A stretch of 58,172 nt of DNA from Phycisphaerae bacterium (GCA_003551645.1 PUND01000036.1:1-58172); one strand, 5' to 3'. Shown: positions 24,678 through 34,488, numbered from the stretch's first letter. Notes: a model not told the origin generated them from the letters alone. A program made the numbers and translations.

Positions 24678-27236
24678 CTACCGGTCCACGGCCTCTTCGA
24701 CCCGTCCGGCGGTGTCGAACAGCCGCCGTGCGTGCTCTCGCCAAGGCAAGCTGACGTATCCCTGCCAGACCATTGAACCGGATCGGATGAGCCGGGCGTG
24801 CTCGGTGAGCACGTCGTAGGCCTCGTCGAGCAAATCGTCGTCGAGTCGGGCCTGTAGCTCTTCGTCGGCCAGGACCGTCTCGATCGCCAGCCGGGCCTCG
24901 GTCTCCTGGGCGCCCTCCCGCAGTTGCAAGAACGACACAGTCGGCTCCGGCCCGTCCGGACCGGGCGCCAGCAGGAATTCGTGGTTGCGCATCAGGTTCA
25001 CCCAGCCGCTCATGTTCAGCAGCCGGCGGAAGCCGCCGCCGTCGCGGGGCACCGGCCAGTAGTCGAGCTGGAAGCGGCTTACGCCGCGGAACCGCCGATT
25101 GCGGTTGGGGCTGATGGCGTTGCTGATCAGTGCACGGTACGTTGCAGGTATCCTCCGTCGGGCCGAGAAGCTGTGGAAGTGGAACCGCGCGAGCGTGGTC
25201 TGGAGGAACTCGCCGTCCCAGCCGCCGATTATGCCGCGGTCGGGTATGCGCATGTCCGCCTGCCAGGGGTAGGCGTGGTAGCCGACCTCAAGCCCGTCCA
25301 CGGTCAACTCACCGTCCCGGGGGCGGTAGCCGCGGGCATGGGAGACGGAGGCCCACTTCATGCCCGGTGCGATGTCGGCGAAAAATTCCAGCGTGGCGGT
25401 ACGCGGCTTGCGGTCGTGGGCGCCGACTATCATCACCGTGTCGCGGTCCCAGCCGCGGTCGTCGATTATCTCCAGCAAGCCGTCTATGGCCGGCTTCCAG
25501 AACTCCTCGCTGCCGGATTCGCCGTACCAGGGCGCCTGTTCCCTGGAGACCTCTGCCTGCTCATCCACGACTGTGACGTAGGCGGTTGCGTCATCCCGTC
25601 CGCCGCCCATTATCACATCCCACAGCCACAGGCCGAGGACCTACGGCTGCCCGCACCGGCGGTCGTACAGCCGCAGGTACCGCTCGACTATCGACAGGTC
25701 CGGCCGGTAGCTATCGCCTTGCTTTTGCCAGCGGACCATGGTCTGACTTGTGCCGAGGTGGTTGTTCATGGCCATCGGGATGTGGAGCACATCACTTCCT
25801 ATAGAGCCGAGGCGGTCGAAGACCTGCCCGAGCAGCTCGAAGTGCTCATCCGACCACAACTCCTTCTCGTATCGCAGGGCGGTGTTCTCTGGGTTGTGTA
25901 GCATCTCGATAAAGCCGACGGTATCAGCCGCCGCCGGCATGCGGAATCGGCCTATGTGAAGCTCCACGGGCACCGATCGCTCCGCCTGCTCTGTACTGAC
26001 GACGGCCTGGCCGGAGTAGAGTCCCGGCGCCGCGTCCCGGGGTATCTTTACCTCTATCCACGCGCTGTGGAGCTTGGCCGTGTCGGTAGGTTGCGCCGAA
26101 AGTATGTGATGGGTCTCGGTGCTGTGGCCGTCGTCGGCGCCGAAGCTGTCCCGGTGATGCATGGAGCCGTAAAGCACCGACACCGCATCGGCCGGCAGGA
26201 CATCGCCGGAATCGCTGCTGAGCACGCCCACGTGCACCTGCGGGGCGGGAAGGGACATATCGCCCAGGACCGCCAGCGGGGCCGAGGCGTATCCGCCGCG
26301 CGGGCCGATCAGTTGCAGCGTCTGTTCGGGCCTGTGCCGCATGGCCGCGACGGATTGCTCATCTATCTCCTGAAGGGGGTTCATAGCACCGATGAAGACC
26401 TCGCCGGCATCGCCGGTTCCTTCCTCGGCCGCGCCGCGGCGGCAATCCAGCCGGGCCTCGACAAGCCCCAGCCGCGACCAGTCGCGACGGACCTGCCCCC
26501 AGCCATGGTTGCGGAGAAAATGGCGGGTGTCCGGTCTCGGGGCGGCGTTGAGTTGTATCGCCAGGACGTTCACGCCCTGGCGAAGGGCGTCTGCGGGCAG
26601 CTCAAGGTCCTCGACCCGGCGTATCCGGTATTTGGTCAGATGCTCGCGCATCTCGCCTTCTACATCATCGTCCACCTCCCAGTCGATTGGCTCCCGGTCC
26701 GGGGTGTACCATGCCTCGAAGGGGTATTCCTCCGCCGGCAGGTCGAACACATCGGCGTCCGAGTCGGCGGCGGCCTCTTCATCGCCCGGCTCTACCAAGT
26801 GCTTTCGGGCGATTTCCCGGCCGTTGAGATAGACCACGATGCCGCCTCGATAGGCCACGTTCAGCCGCAGGTCGGCGGCCGAGGCGTCGGTGATGTGGAA
26901 GCGGTTCCGCAGCAGTATCGATCCGGCGCCGCTGGCGCGGTGGCCGTAGCCCCAGCGGTTGCTGCCTTCGGGGAACGGCGACGTCGAGACGCCCCAGCCA
27001 CTGTCGTCGAAGTCCGGCTCGTGCCAGTCGGCCGGCGGATAGCCGAACATCGGCTCTTCCCACTCCCGGGCTTCCCGCTCGATGTTCTTTCGCTGGTCGG
27101 ATCGGGCGACGAAGTAGTGGCTCCAGACGCTGTCTTCGTCGAAGACGGCCTCGTCGCCGCCGGCTTCAGGGGCCGCGGCCGTCAAGATGGTGATTACGCA
27201 AAAAGCCGACAGGATAATTCCTACAACCTTACTCAT
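24678..27236 (-). pseudogene. Large secreted glycosidase-like protein interrupted by an in-frame amber codon
   Basis: One 852-codon frame (counting the amber) with TAG at 25641-25643 as its only interruption. It starts at ATG 27236 with AGGA upstream and a signal peptide (residues about 1-28). Residues about 50-190 form a jelly-roll carbohydrate-binding-like domain with WHEPDFDDSGWG, LLRNRFHI and VYLNGREIAR. A further sandwich region runs to about 440. Then comes a (beta/alpha)-barrel-like region (GFIEMLHNPENTALRY, DVLHIPMAMNNH), which continues after the stop with VLGLWLWDVIMGGG and VTVVDE. Both halves read as one protein of the GH123/DUF4091-like kind. It is probably a nonsense mutation, error or readthrough codon; TAG is an ordinary stop elsewhere here. 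Confidence 0.7.
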
Positions 27237-28071
27237 AATCTGTCCTTTCCAGATTTTTCCGGTGTTCCCGGACTGAATGTCAGCACGACAAAACAATCTT
27301 AACCTCACCGGCGAAGGCGCCGGAGGGGACAAACGCCCATAAATCCGGATTTTCCGGATGACCTTGCCCGGCTACGCCGCCGGATATTTTCACACGCATT
27401 GCCCCCCCTTTCCCTGCTTGCATCAAATAGCTCCCCGGCGATTTTCGCACCGGCCGGTAGCCGAGACGGACGGCGGACATCATGGTCCCGATGCCTGCAG
27501 CCCCCGCGGCGCTCAGCTCGTTTCGGTTTTGGGGCGTCTATTGTTCAACACGCCTTCTTGTGCCCGGTTTTGAAGAACCATGGTCAACCGGAAAGCTCAC
27601 CTGCTCATCGCAAATGCCTCCGATTTATCGCCGCCGGCTCACGGCTGGCGGAAGGCCAGCACGCGGTCTTCGGTGGTGGTGACGATAAGGTATCCGTGTG
27701 CGGCCGGCGGCGGTGAGGTGCAAATTGATCAGATTACCGGCTTCGCCTATCGCACCACGCAAACCCCGCCGGAACACGCACTCGCCGGCCTCGCTGTATG
27801 AGGCCTTCGAGCCGGCCGAGGCCGGCGACTGGTGAATCGGTTTGAGGTTCATCACACGCCCAGGCACGGCAGTTGGCTGCACATGGCGGAGATCGAGTTG
27901 GGCATCCTGGGCCGATAATGCCTGTCGCGACGCATCGAAAACGCCGATGGCTTGCGGCGGGAAAGCGTAACGTGGAAAGAAGATCGCAACACCGCCGGAA
28001 TGAAAGTGAACTGGAACCTCACGACCGACGACGCTCGGATAAAGCTACTACGTACGCCGGCTCTTTTGTAA
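27237..28071. other. Decayed region upstream of the interrupted gene
   Basis: About 835 bases without an intact gene. The only protein-like trace is a propeller C-terminus on the minus strand (27649-27728, listed separately). A GGGGGG run at 27408-27414 of the complementary strand precedes a short frame (27280-27402) with no recognisable product. A small hairpin ATCCGG-AAAA-CCGGAT lies near 27344-27360. Confidence 0.5.
27649..27728 (-). pseudogene. Remnant of a PQQ-like propeller protein, C-terminus
   Basis: A 26-codon minus-strand frame ending TGA at 27649-27651 reads HGYLIVTTTEDRVLAFRQP, a typical final propeller blade. A stop lies just upstream in frame and no rest of the protein is found in any frame. 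It looks like the last piece of a deleted gene. Confidence 0.5.
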
Positions 28072-28156
28072 CGGAGAGGGTGGGATTCGAACCCACGGTG
28101 CCCGAAGGCACACCGGTTTTCGAAACCGGCACAATAAGCCGCTCTGTCACCTCTCC
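28072..28156 (-). tRNA. serT: tRNA-Ser (CGA)
   Basis: An 85-base type II tRNA. Acceptor GGAGAGG pairs with CCTCTCC. The anticodon loop TTCGAAA between CCGGT and ACCGG gives anticodon CGA. A long variable arm GTGCC-TTCG-GGCAC and the T arm GTGGG-TTCGAAT-CCCAC follow. The discriminator base is G. CCA is not encoded. A strong promoter lies directly upstream. Confidence 0.97.
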
Positions 28157-28167
28157 AAGTTACGCGC

Positions 28168-28196
28168 ATTGTAAGGGTGCGCGCCTCGGCTGACAA
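28168..28196 (-). promoter_or_regulatory. Sigma-70-type promoter of tRNA-Ser
   Basis: On the minus strand TTGTCA (28191-28196), 17 bases and TACAAT (28168-28173), 11 bases before the tRNA 5' end. Both boxes match the consensus in five of six positions. Confidence 0.8.
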
Positions 28197-28648
28197 CCTG
28201 CCGAAGAGCGGAGTTGACTTCTCAGTCGCAGATGATGGTCGGCGCTTTGGCCCGTGCCGGCTGTCGCCACTGCCGAGCAGGCCGCGATGGTGGGAGATAG
28301 CACTTTCACCGGCGGCTGCCGTAACGAATGATGTTGGCGGATTGCGGACGATTGGGAACAAACGAGAAAAAGCAGGGCAGTCGGAAAGTCAGTTTTGGCA
28401 TTTCCGAGCGGCATCAGCTTTGGGATTGGTTTGCCGCGACCGGTAAACGTGGATCCACGAGGGCCGCATTTTTTCCGGTCTTTCCCGAAGTTTTCATCTT
28501 GACGGATGATTCTGACCGATGCACCATTTAGCCGGAAATTCCGGGCTGAGTCGGTCCGGGCCGTGCCGAAGGCGAAGCACGTGGCTTCGTCATGGGGCAC
28601 AAGGCCATGTCTGTGTTGGGTGTCAAACAGAAAGAAGGAGCGAAAAAG
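28197..28648. other. Gene-free region upstream of the HU gene
   Basis: About 450 bases, less GC-rich than the surroundings. Frames here lack coding character. A TTGACG (28499-28504) with CACCAT 17 bases on is the best promoter candidate for the HU gene, with a poor -10. It would give a leader of about 115 bases. Confidence 0.4.
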
Positions 28649-28942
28649 ATGGCCCAGAAAAGTGCATCCAAACCGCTGACCAAGTCGCAGATTGTATCCA
28701 AGCTGGCCGACAACACCGGCCTGACCAAGAAGGACGTCAAGGGCGTCCTGGACGAGATGGTGGCGCTGGCTTACAAGGAGGCCAAGCGCGGCTTCACCAT
28801 CCCGGGTCTCGGTAAGCTGGTGGTTCAGAAACGCAAGGCCCGCATGGGACGCAACCCCCAGACAGGCGAGCAGATTCGCATCCCTGCGAAGAAGACGCTG
28901 AAGTTCCGCGTCTCCAAGGCCGCCAAAGACGCCATCCTCTAG
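28649..28942 (+). CDS. HU-family DNA-binding protein
   Basis: A 97-residue histone-like protein, starting at the ATG eight bases after AAGGAG. The fold is complete: LTKSQIVSKLADNTGLTKKD helices, GFTIPGLGKLVVQKRKAR saddle, and the DNA-binding arm GRNPQTGEQIRIPAKKTLKF. The arm has the intercalating proline position (NP). It should bend and compact DNA as a dimer. HU and IHF cannot be separated with certainty; the basic N-terminus MAQKSASKPLTK is a little longer than in E. coli HU. Confidence 0.92.
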   Translation: MAQKSASKPLTKSQIVSKLADNTGLTKKDVKGVLDEMVALAYKEAKRGFTIPGLGKLVVQKRKARMGRNPQTGEQIRIPAKKTLKFRVSKAAKDAIL

Positions 28943-29091
28943 CTTCGGGTCGGGTCTGGTCAGCAGGGCTTGTCTGGAACACAGGTTCGCAGCGCCAGTG
29001 TCGAAACCGGCAGGGCGGATTGTTCACGAAGATGTGCCTACTTCGTGAATAAGCCCTGTGGTCCACGGCGAGTCCCGACCACAAAATCCAA

Positions 29092-29127
29092 CAAAACGGG
29101 CCGGTCCTCAGGGATCGGCCCGTTTTG
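29092..29127. terminator. Bidirectional intrinsic terminator between HU and rho
   Basis: A perfect 12-bp stem, CAAAACGGGCCG (29092-29103) with CGGCCCGTTTTG (29116-29127), loop 12 bases, with a T run on both strands. It lies between convergent HU and rho. Confidence 0.85.
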
Positions 29128-29204
29128 CATGGGGTTGCGAATGTTTCGGCGATGGCGAGACCGTCACGGCCGCGTCAACCGCCGGGCTTGGCTGGCGGCT
29201 CGGC

Positions 29205-30380
29205 TTAATACTCCTTGGTTTCCATGGACTGGAGGAATTCCTCGTTTGTATCGAATTTCTCCAGGGCCTTGAGCAGTTGCGGCATCTCCTCATCCACGTG
29301 AAGCGACGAGAGGAACCGCCGGAGCATGTGCATTTTCCTCAACTGCCACGGCTCCACTAGCAACTCTTCCTTCCGCGTCCCTGACCGGGGGATGTCGAGA
29401 GCCGGCCAGACACGGCGCTCGGCGAGCTTGCGGTCCAGTTGCAGCTCCATGTTGCCTGTGCCCTTGAACTCCTCGAAAATGAGGTCGTCCATCCTGCTGC
29501 CGGTCTCGACCAGGGCGGTGGCGAGGATGGTCAAGCTGCCGCCGTCCTCGACCTTCCGGGCCGCGCCGAACTGCCGCTTGGGCTTTTCCAGCGCCCGAAT
29601 GTCCACGCCGCCGCTCATCGTCCGCCCGGAAGTGCTGATGGCGCGGTTGTAGGCCCGTCCGGTTCTCGTCAAGCTATCCAACAGTATGACCACGTCCTGT
29701 CCGAATTCGCACATCCGTTTCGCTCGTTCATTGGTGAACTCCGCGATGCGGATGTGGTTCTCGATTTCCTGGTCGTTATTGGACGCGACCACCTCGGCCT
29801 TGGGGCACTGTCGCCGGAAGTCGGTTACCTCTTCGGGACGCTCGTCAATCAGCAGGATAATGACATAGCATTCCGGGTTGTTCTCGCAGATGGCGTTGGC
29901 GATCTGCTGAAGGAGGATCGTCTTGCCCGACCGCGGCGGCGCCACGAGAAGCCCGCGCTGCCCCTTGCCGATCGGGCAGAGCAGATCGAGTACCCGCATC
30001 TCCATCGGCCCGCCCGGCGTCTCCAGCTTCAGATGGGGGTGGGGGTCCACCACCGTCAGCGCGTTGAAAGGTATTATGTCGGTATATTCGTCAGCGGGGC
30101 GGTTGTTGATGGTCAGCAGTTCCTCGAGCCGAGGGCCGCCCTTTTTCTTCGCAGGTGGCGCGACCCTGCCTTCGATGTGCAGTCCGGTCCTCAGACCGCC
30201 GTGGCGGATGAAATCCTTTCCGACGAACACATCTCCTGGCGTCGGGCGATACTGGTTTCCGGGCTGGCGGAGGAAGCCGTAGCCCTTTTCGGTAACTTCC
30301 AGCACCCCTGAGCCGATACTAGCGTCGGCTCCCTCGCTGTCCCTTCGTGTAGCAGTGGTAGAGGTTCGATTGTCTTTCAT
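29205..30380 (-). CDS. rho: Transcription termination factor Rho
   Basis: A 391-residue hexameric RNA helicase that ends transcription. The start is the ATG (MKDNRTS) after AAGGAAGGA. The N-terminal cold-shock RNA-binding domain (about 20-95) has [12 protein letters not shown] and GDVFVG. The ATPase part has Walker A APPRSGKT, Walker [11 protein letters not shown], the Q loop TGRAYNR and the R loop SGGVD. The usual N-terminal helical subdomain is absent, replaced by about 20 polar residues. The gene lies 137 bases after hisA with a promoter candidate between. Confidence 0.96.
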   Translation of the reverse strand: MKDNRTSTTATRRDSEGADASIGSGVLEVTEKGYGFLRQPGNQYRPTPGDVFVGKDFIRHGGLRTGLHIEGRVAPPAKKKGGPRLEELLTINNRPADEYTDIIPFNALTVVDPHPHLKLETPGGPMEMRVLDLLCPIGKGQRGLLVAPPRSGKTILLQQIANAICENNPECYVIILLIDERPEEVTDFRRQCPKAEVVASNNDQEIENHIRIAEFTNERAKRMCEFGQDVVILLDSLTRTGRAYNRAISTSGRTMSGGVDIRALEKPKRQFGAARKVEDGGSLTILATALVETGSRMDDLIFEEFKGTGNMELQLDRKLAERRVWPALDIPRSGTRKEELLVEPWQLRKMHMLRRFLSSLHVDEEMPQLLKALEKFDTNEEFLQSMETKEY

Positions 30381-30482
30381 CTTGGAGTCCTTCCTTGTAA
30401 GACCCACCGTTGCTAGAGCATCCTTCACTGAGTCCCGCGTTAACGCTCGCGGAAAAGAGTACCTTCCGCCCCTCAGAGACGT

Positions 30483-30512
30483 ATCTTAGCGAATTCCGGG
30501 GCAAGTCAACAA
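30483..30512 (-). promoter_or_regulatory. Probable rho promoter
   Basis: On the minus strand TAAGAT (30483-30488) is preceded by TTGACT at 15 bases (30504-30509) and by TTGTTG at 18 bases (30507-30512). It would give a leader of about 100 bases, room for autoregulation of rho. Confidence 0.45.
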
Positions 30513-30517
30513 CATTT

Positions 30518-31267
30518 TTACGTTTTTTGTGGCCTTTGGTTCTGTCCTCCGCGGGCCTCGGCGATGGCGTCGGACAGGTCTATCCGTCCTTCGTACCAGG
30601 CCCGACCGATTATCACACCCGCACAGCCGGCCTGTCGGCAACGACGCACATCGTCCATCGAGCCGACGCCGCCGGAAGCGATTACCGGAACGTCCGTGGA
30701 GGTGATCAACCTTTCGGTGGCCTCCACGTTGACGCCGCTGAGCATGCCGTCGCGGGCTATGTCCGTGTATATGATTGCGCCCAGGGCGCTTCCGGCTACC
30801 CGGCGGGCAAGTTCGTCGGCCGTGGTGTCAACCTGCTCGGTCCAGCCATGGACGGCGAGCCGTCCGTCGCGGGCATCCAGACCCAACGCCAGCTTGCCGG
30901 CAAGGTCCGCACGCTCCAGCAGCCGTTCAAACCACGTCCAGTCGCCTGTCGCGGCCGAGCCGACCACCACCCGGTCCACTCCCATCGCGAGCATCTGATT
31001 GATAACGGCCTCGTCGCGGGCGCCGCCGCCAAGCTGTATGTGGGCCGCAACTCTTTCGCGGATGCTTCCGACAGCTTCGGTATTACGGGGACGGCCCTCG
31101 CGGGCGGCGTCCAGGTCCACCACGTGTATCCACTCGGCGCCGGCCGAGACGAATGCATCAGCGACGGCTGCCGGGTCGGCGGAGTAAACCGTCTGCCGGT
31201 CGTAGTCTCCCTGAGAGAGACGAACGACCTTACCATCTCGCAAGTCTATGGCCGGCAAAATCAACAT
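30518..31267 (-). CDS. hisA: ProFAR isomerase
   Basis: A 249-residue TIM-barrel isomerase of histidine synthesis (phosphoribosylformimino-AICAR-phosphate to PRFAR). The start is the ATG of MLILPAIDLRDGKVVRL; the longer frame runs inside hisH. Active-site Asp in PAIDLRDG and Asp in YTDIARDGML are present, and both phosphate-binding loops (QLGGGARD, ASGGVGS) are visible. It begins two bases after hisH stops, so the two are coupled. Confidence 0.96.
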   Translation of the reverse strand: MLILPAIDLRDGKVVRLSQGDYDRQTVYSADPAAVADAFVSAGAEWIHVVDLDAAREGRPRNTEAVGSIRERVAAHIQLGGGARDEAVINQMLAMGVDRVVVGSAATGDWTWFERLLERADLAGKLALGLDARDGRLAVHGWTEQVDTTADELARRVAGSALGAIIYTDIARDGMLSGVNVEATERLITSTDVPVIASGGVGSMDDVRRCRQAGCAGVIIGRAWYEGRIDLSDAIAEARGGQNQRPQKT

Positions 31268-31269
31268 CG

Positions 31270-31884
31270 TCAGAGCGTGACAAAATTCTCCAGCAGCTTC
31301 AGCCCCACATCCTGGCTCTTCTCGGGGTGAAACTGCGTCGCGAACAGGTTGTCCTTCCAAACCGCCGAGCAGAAGCTGTAGCCGTATTCGGTGGTAGCGA
31401 GCGTAATGTCCCGGTCGGCGGGGGCCGCGTGGTAGCTGTGTGCAAAATACACGTAAGCATCTTCGGGCACGCCTTCGGTCAGCGGGCATGGGCGGACCGG
31501 TTGAATTCTGTTCCAGCCCATCTGCGGCACTCGCGGTCGAACCGGCAACCCGTCAAAATCGAAGCGGACCACCTCGCCGCCAAGAACGCCAAGCCCTTTG
31601 TGCCGACCGTCCTCACGGGAAACCTCAAAAAGCAGTTGCAACCCCAGGCAGATGCCCAGAAACGGCGTGCCGGAGCTTATCGCGCCTATGAGCGGTTCGA
31701 CAAGCTCCTGTTTTCGCAGCCGGTCCATCGCATCGGCGAAGGCCCCGACGCCGGGCAGCACTATCTTATCCGAGGCCGCAATCTGCTCGGGCGATTCCAC
31801 CACTCCGGCTTCGCCGCCGACGTGCTGAATCGCCTTCTGCACGCTGCGAAGGTTGCCCATACCGTAATCGACTACAGCAATCAT
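31270..31884 (-). CDS. hisH: Imidazole glycerol phosphate synthase, glutaminase subunit
   Basis: A 204-residue class I glutamine amidotransferase that supplies ammonia to HisF. The nucleophile cysteine lies in PFLGICLGLQLLFE and the His-Glu pair in ATQFHPEKS. The start MIAVVDYGMGNLRS is typical. It is the upstream gene of the hisH-hisA pair; hisF is not in the window. Confidence 0.96.
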   Translation of the reverse strand: MIAVVDYGMGNLRSVQKAIQHVGGEAGVVESPEQIAASDKIVLPGVGAFADAMDRLRKQELVEPLIGAISSGTPFLGICLGLQLLFEVSREDGRHKGLGVLGGEVVRFDFDGLPVRPRVPQMGWNRIQPVRPCPLTEGVPEDAYVYFAHSYHAAPADRDITLATTEYGYSFCSAVWKDNLFATQFHPEKSQDVGLKLLENFVTL

Positions 31885-32012
31885 GAGAACTCACGAGAGC
31901 AAACAGCAAATCGCGTGGCGTGTTCGGAGCTTCGGCTTCGGCGCCGACGCCCCAGAAGGCCCACGTCTTAACGAGTTAACCGATCAGCAGCCGACCAGGA
32001 AACCAGCGGCCG

Positions 32013-32693
32013 CTATCGTATCACAATGATCTCGACCCGGCGGTTCCTGGCCTTGCCCTCGGCGGTGTCGTTGCTGGCGACAAAGTTGGTCTCGCCCATG
32101 GCGACGGTCTCGATGCGCTCCTCGTCGATACCTTTCTCGATGAGGTATCGCGTTACAGCCATCGCCCGTCCGGCCGAGAGGTCGAGGTTGTCCTGCCATT
32201 GGTCGCGGGTGTGCCTTATCGGGTCGCTGTCGGTATACCCGTACACCCTCACGGGCTTGCCCGCATACTGATTGCGCAGGTCCGCGGCAATCCTGTCCAG
32301 GGTCTGCTTGCCGTCGCCTGTCAGCGTCGCGCTTCCGGATGCGAATAGTATATCGCTTCCGACTGTAACGCGATCGCCCGTCAGGCCTCTTTCCCATTGC
32401 TCGCCGCTGCCAGCGGCCGGGTCGGGGCTGTCGGCCAACTGCTCTTGGAGCTTGCGGATCTCCTGGTTGCGGGCAGCCAGGGCCGTATCCTTCTGGTCGG
32501 CCTCCGACTGAAGCTGCATGCGGCGATTCTCGCTTTCCGCCAGCCGCGAACGCAGATTCTCGTTCTGCTGCGACAGCTCGTTGTACTGCGCTTCGAGGTC
32601 GGCGATCATCTGCTTCTCTTTTTCGGCACACCCCGTGCTCAATCCCGCAATCGCCACCACCACAAACAGGCCGCCCAGTGTCCTTATAGTCAT
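32013..32693 (-). CDS. OmpA-type peptidoglycan-binding lipoprotein with coiled coil
   Basis: A 226-residue envelope protein. The start is ATG 32693 after AGGAGA. The signal peptide ends in a lipobox (LSTGC at about 20-24). A coiled coil (about 25-85, rich in Glu, Gln, Arg) follows, then an OmpA C-terminal domain (about 105-225) with VRVYGYTDSDPI, LSAGRAMAVTRYLIEKG and a final NRRVEIIVIR. It would be anchored in a membrane by lipid and bind peptidoglycan. It is alone in its transcription direction beside the LapA-like gene. Confidence 0.9.
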   Translation of the reverse strand: MTIRTLGGLFVVVAIAGLSTGCAEKEKQMIADLEAQYNELSQQNENLRSRLAESENRRMQLQSEADQKDTALAARNQEIRKLQEQLADSPDPAAGSGEQWERGLTGDRVTVGSDILFASGSATLTGDGKQTLDRIAADLRNQYAGKPVRVYGYTDSDPIRHTRDQWQDNLDLSAGRAMAVTRYLIEKGIDEERIETVAMGETNFVASNDTAEGKARNRRVEIIVIR

Positions 32694-32772
32694 GAGGGTC
32701 TCCTTTCCTGGCGTCAAGGCCACCTGTGGACAGGATTATACCGCTTCATCGCCGCGAGGGAACAGCCGCTAT

Positions 32773-33117
32773 TCAGGAAGATTTCTCCGCCCCGGCCTTT
32801 TCCAGCTTCTCGACGCGTTTGGAAACTTCTCTGGACTTCGCTTCGCGTCGGCCGCGGCTGATGACTCGTACACTCCGGAACAGCACCTTCAGGCACCACC
32901 ACAAAATGACCCCGCCGGCGGCGGAACCCAGTATCAGCAGCGCCGTATTTACCCCGCCCACGATGTCGTTCTCGACGAGGTGGACGGTGTAGCTGCGCCC
33001 GAACAGATTGAACTCCGAGCTATTGTCCCATTGCAGGACAATCAGCACTGTCGCCGCCAGCAGTATGGCGCCGGTCAGTACTACCAGGACATAGCCCTGT
33101 GCGGTCTTGTAGCTCAT
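32773..33117 (-). CDS. Two-helix membrane protein, LapA/DUF1049-like
   Basis: A 114-residue protein with two hydrophobic helices (about 9-28 and 51-75) linked by a short loop holding QWDNSSEFNLFGRSY, and a basic coiled tail (about 80-114). The layout and the N..EF.LF loop resemble the lipopolysaccharide assembly protein A family. Function in this organism is inferred only. It lies 22 bases after the prepilin peptidase gene and 79 bases before the OmpA-type lipoprotein. Confidence 0.65.
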   Translation of the reverse strand: MSYKTAQGYVLVVLTGAILLAATVLIVLQWDNSSEFNLFGRSYTVHLVENDIVGGVNTALLILGSAAGGVILWWCLKVLFRSVRVISRGRREAKSREVSKRVEKLEKAGAEKSS

Positions 33118-33139
33118 TGATGTACGTCTCCATATGGGG

Positions 33140-34315
33140 TCAAAAGCCCGCCGTCCTGAGCGGTTCCATTATCAGCTCTTGAAAGGCATCGTAGAACAGC
33201 AAGACGGCCACGGTAGCGGCCGCCAGCCAAGGCCCGTAGGGCAGTTCCCGCTGGCGACGCCGCACGAACAAGTATAGCGCCCATATAAGCCCGAAGAAAG
33301 GCGCCACAAAAAACGCGATGGAAGGCACTATCCAGCCGGCAACGGCCCCGACGGAGGCCATGATGTGCACATCCCCAAGTCCCATCGCCTCCTTGCCGAA
33401 ACCGAGGGTCCCGAGAATTCGCGTCCCCCAGATCCACGCCCCGGCCACCAGCAGCCCGACCAGTGAGCTTAAAAACCCGTTTATATGCTGGGCGGCCGCT
33501 CCGCCGGCCGCCGGCCAGACCAATCGGGTCCAGGCGTCGGACACCGACTCGATGCGTGAGGTCACCAGCCAGCCCGCTATCGCCAGGACTATCGCCGGGG
33601 ACAGGAACAGAAGCTCAATAAGGACCTCTTTCCTCGGGTTGATGCCGCTTGCGGCGGTGGTCGCGGTGGCGTGGCGGCCTGACTCGTCATCACCCGGCGT
33701 TGTATCGTCGGCGTCGATAAAACTCGGACGCAGCAGGGCGAAACGCTGAAGCAGCATGGCTATTCCCAGCCCGACGGTCCCCGCGAGTGCGGCTGCGGCG
33801 GCCGGCGGAGAGACCGTCGGCATCCACTCGTGCGGAAAGGCCGCCGACGTTATCAGCCCGATGCCCGCGACCACCCAGCAGACCTCCACGGGCACAAGCC
33901 AGTATTCAACGTCCACCGCCGCGCATGCCAGCAGCCCGCACAATAGCGCCGCGTGGGCGATATACACGCCCCACGATTCGGTGAACGCCCCGGCGCCGCC
34001 GCGGATGTCGATAACGAAGTAACACACGTAAAGGCCGGCGAGCAGCGCCGCGGTTGCCGCCTCTATCAGCGGATATCGCGGTGGAATGTGTGTTCCGCAT
34101 GCCCGGCACCGGCCGCGCAGAACCACATAGCTGACCAGGGGGATATTGTCGTGCCAGCGGATGGGGCGGCCGCACTCGGGACAGTGGCTTCCCGGAAATA
34201 CGATACTCTGGCCCTTGGGCAGCCGGTGGATGATGACATTCAGAAAGCTGCCCACGCACGCTCCGAGAGCGAACAGGAAGATAATCCAAAGAACATGCAT
34301 GGCCAACGGAGTCAT
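33140..34315 (-). CDS. Prepilin peptidase / N-methyltransferase with a long central insert
   Basis: A 391-residue membrane aspartic peptidase (A24) that cleaves and methylates type IV pilin or type II secretion pseudopilins. The N-terminal part has GSFLNVIIHRLPKG and a zinc pair CPECG ... CRACG. The first catalytic Asp is in AAVDVEYWLVP and the second in the GxGD motif GLGDVHIMASVG. The usual length is about 250-290. The extra residues (about 185-285) hold an acidic/Thr-rich loop DADDTTPGDDESG and added helices. No pilin genes lie nearby. Confidence 0.9.
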   Translation of the reverse strand: MTPLAMHVLWIIFLFALGACVGSFLNVIIHRLPKGQSIVFPGSHCPECGRPIRWHDNIPLVSYVVLRGRCRACGTHIPPRYPLIEAATAALLAGLYVCYFVIDIRGGAGAFTESWGVYIAHAALLCGLLACAAVDVEYWLVPVEVCWVVAGIGLITSAAFPHEWMPTVSPPAAAAALAGTVGLGIAMLLQRFALLRPSFIDADDTTPGDDESGRHATATTAASGINPRKEVLIELLFLSPAIVLAIAGWLVTSRIESVSDAWTRLVWPAAGGAAAQHINGFLSSLVGLLVAGAWIWGTRILGTLGFGKEAMGLGDVHIMASVGAVAGWIVPSIAFFVAPFFGLIWALYLFVRRRQRELPYGPWLAAATVAVLLFYDAFQELIMEPLRTAGF

Positions 34316-34488
34316 TCTCTAATCTCGCCTTCCGTGGCGCCGACGAAGCAGGTGACTGAATACACCCAAAGCGACGCGTTTGTCAATCCCGGCTCGCCGG
34401 GACCATGCGGTGCCGGACAGACCCACCCGCCGTCGCTGCTCGGCCTTTCTGAAGCTTGGGCAAGTGCCCGCGGCGGCCGTGGGGTGCC

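Noticed and set aside
25641-25643. TAG read as pyrrolysine
   Set aside because: TAG terminates many clear genes in the window and no pyl genes are visible, so a nonsense codon or error is more likely; kept only as an option in the finding.
27852-28361. Minus-strand frame of 169 codons across the tRNA-Ser gene
   Set aside because: It translates straight through the tRNA ([20 protein letters not shown] is a tRNA sequence read as protein), so it is not a gene.
28160-28600. Minus-strand frame of 146 codons upstream of HU
   Set aside because: It covers the tRNA promoter region and has no family resemblance or ribosome-binding site.
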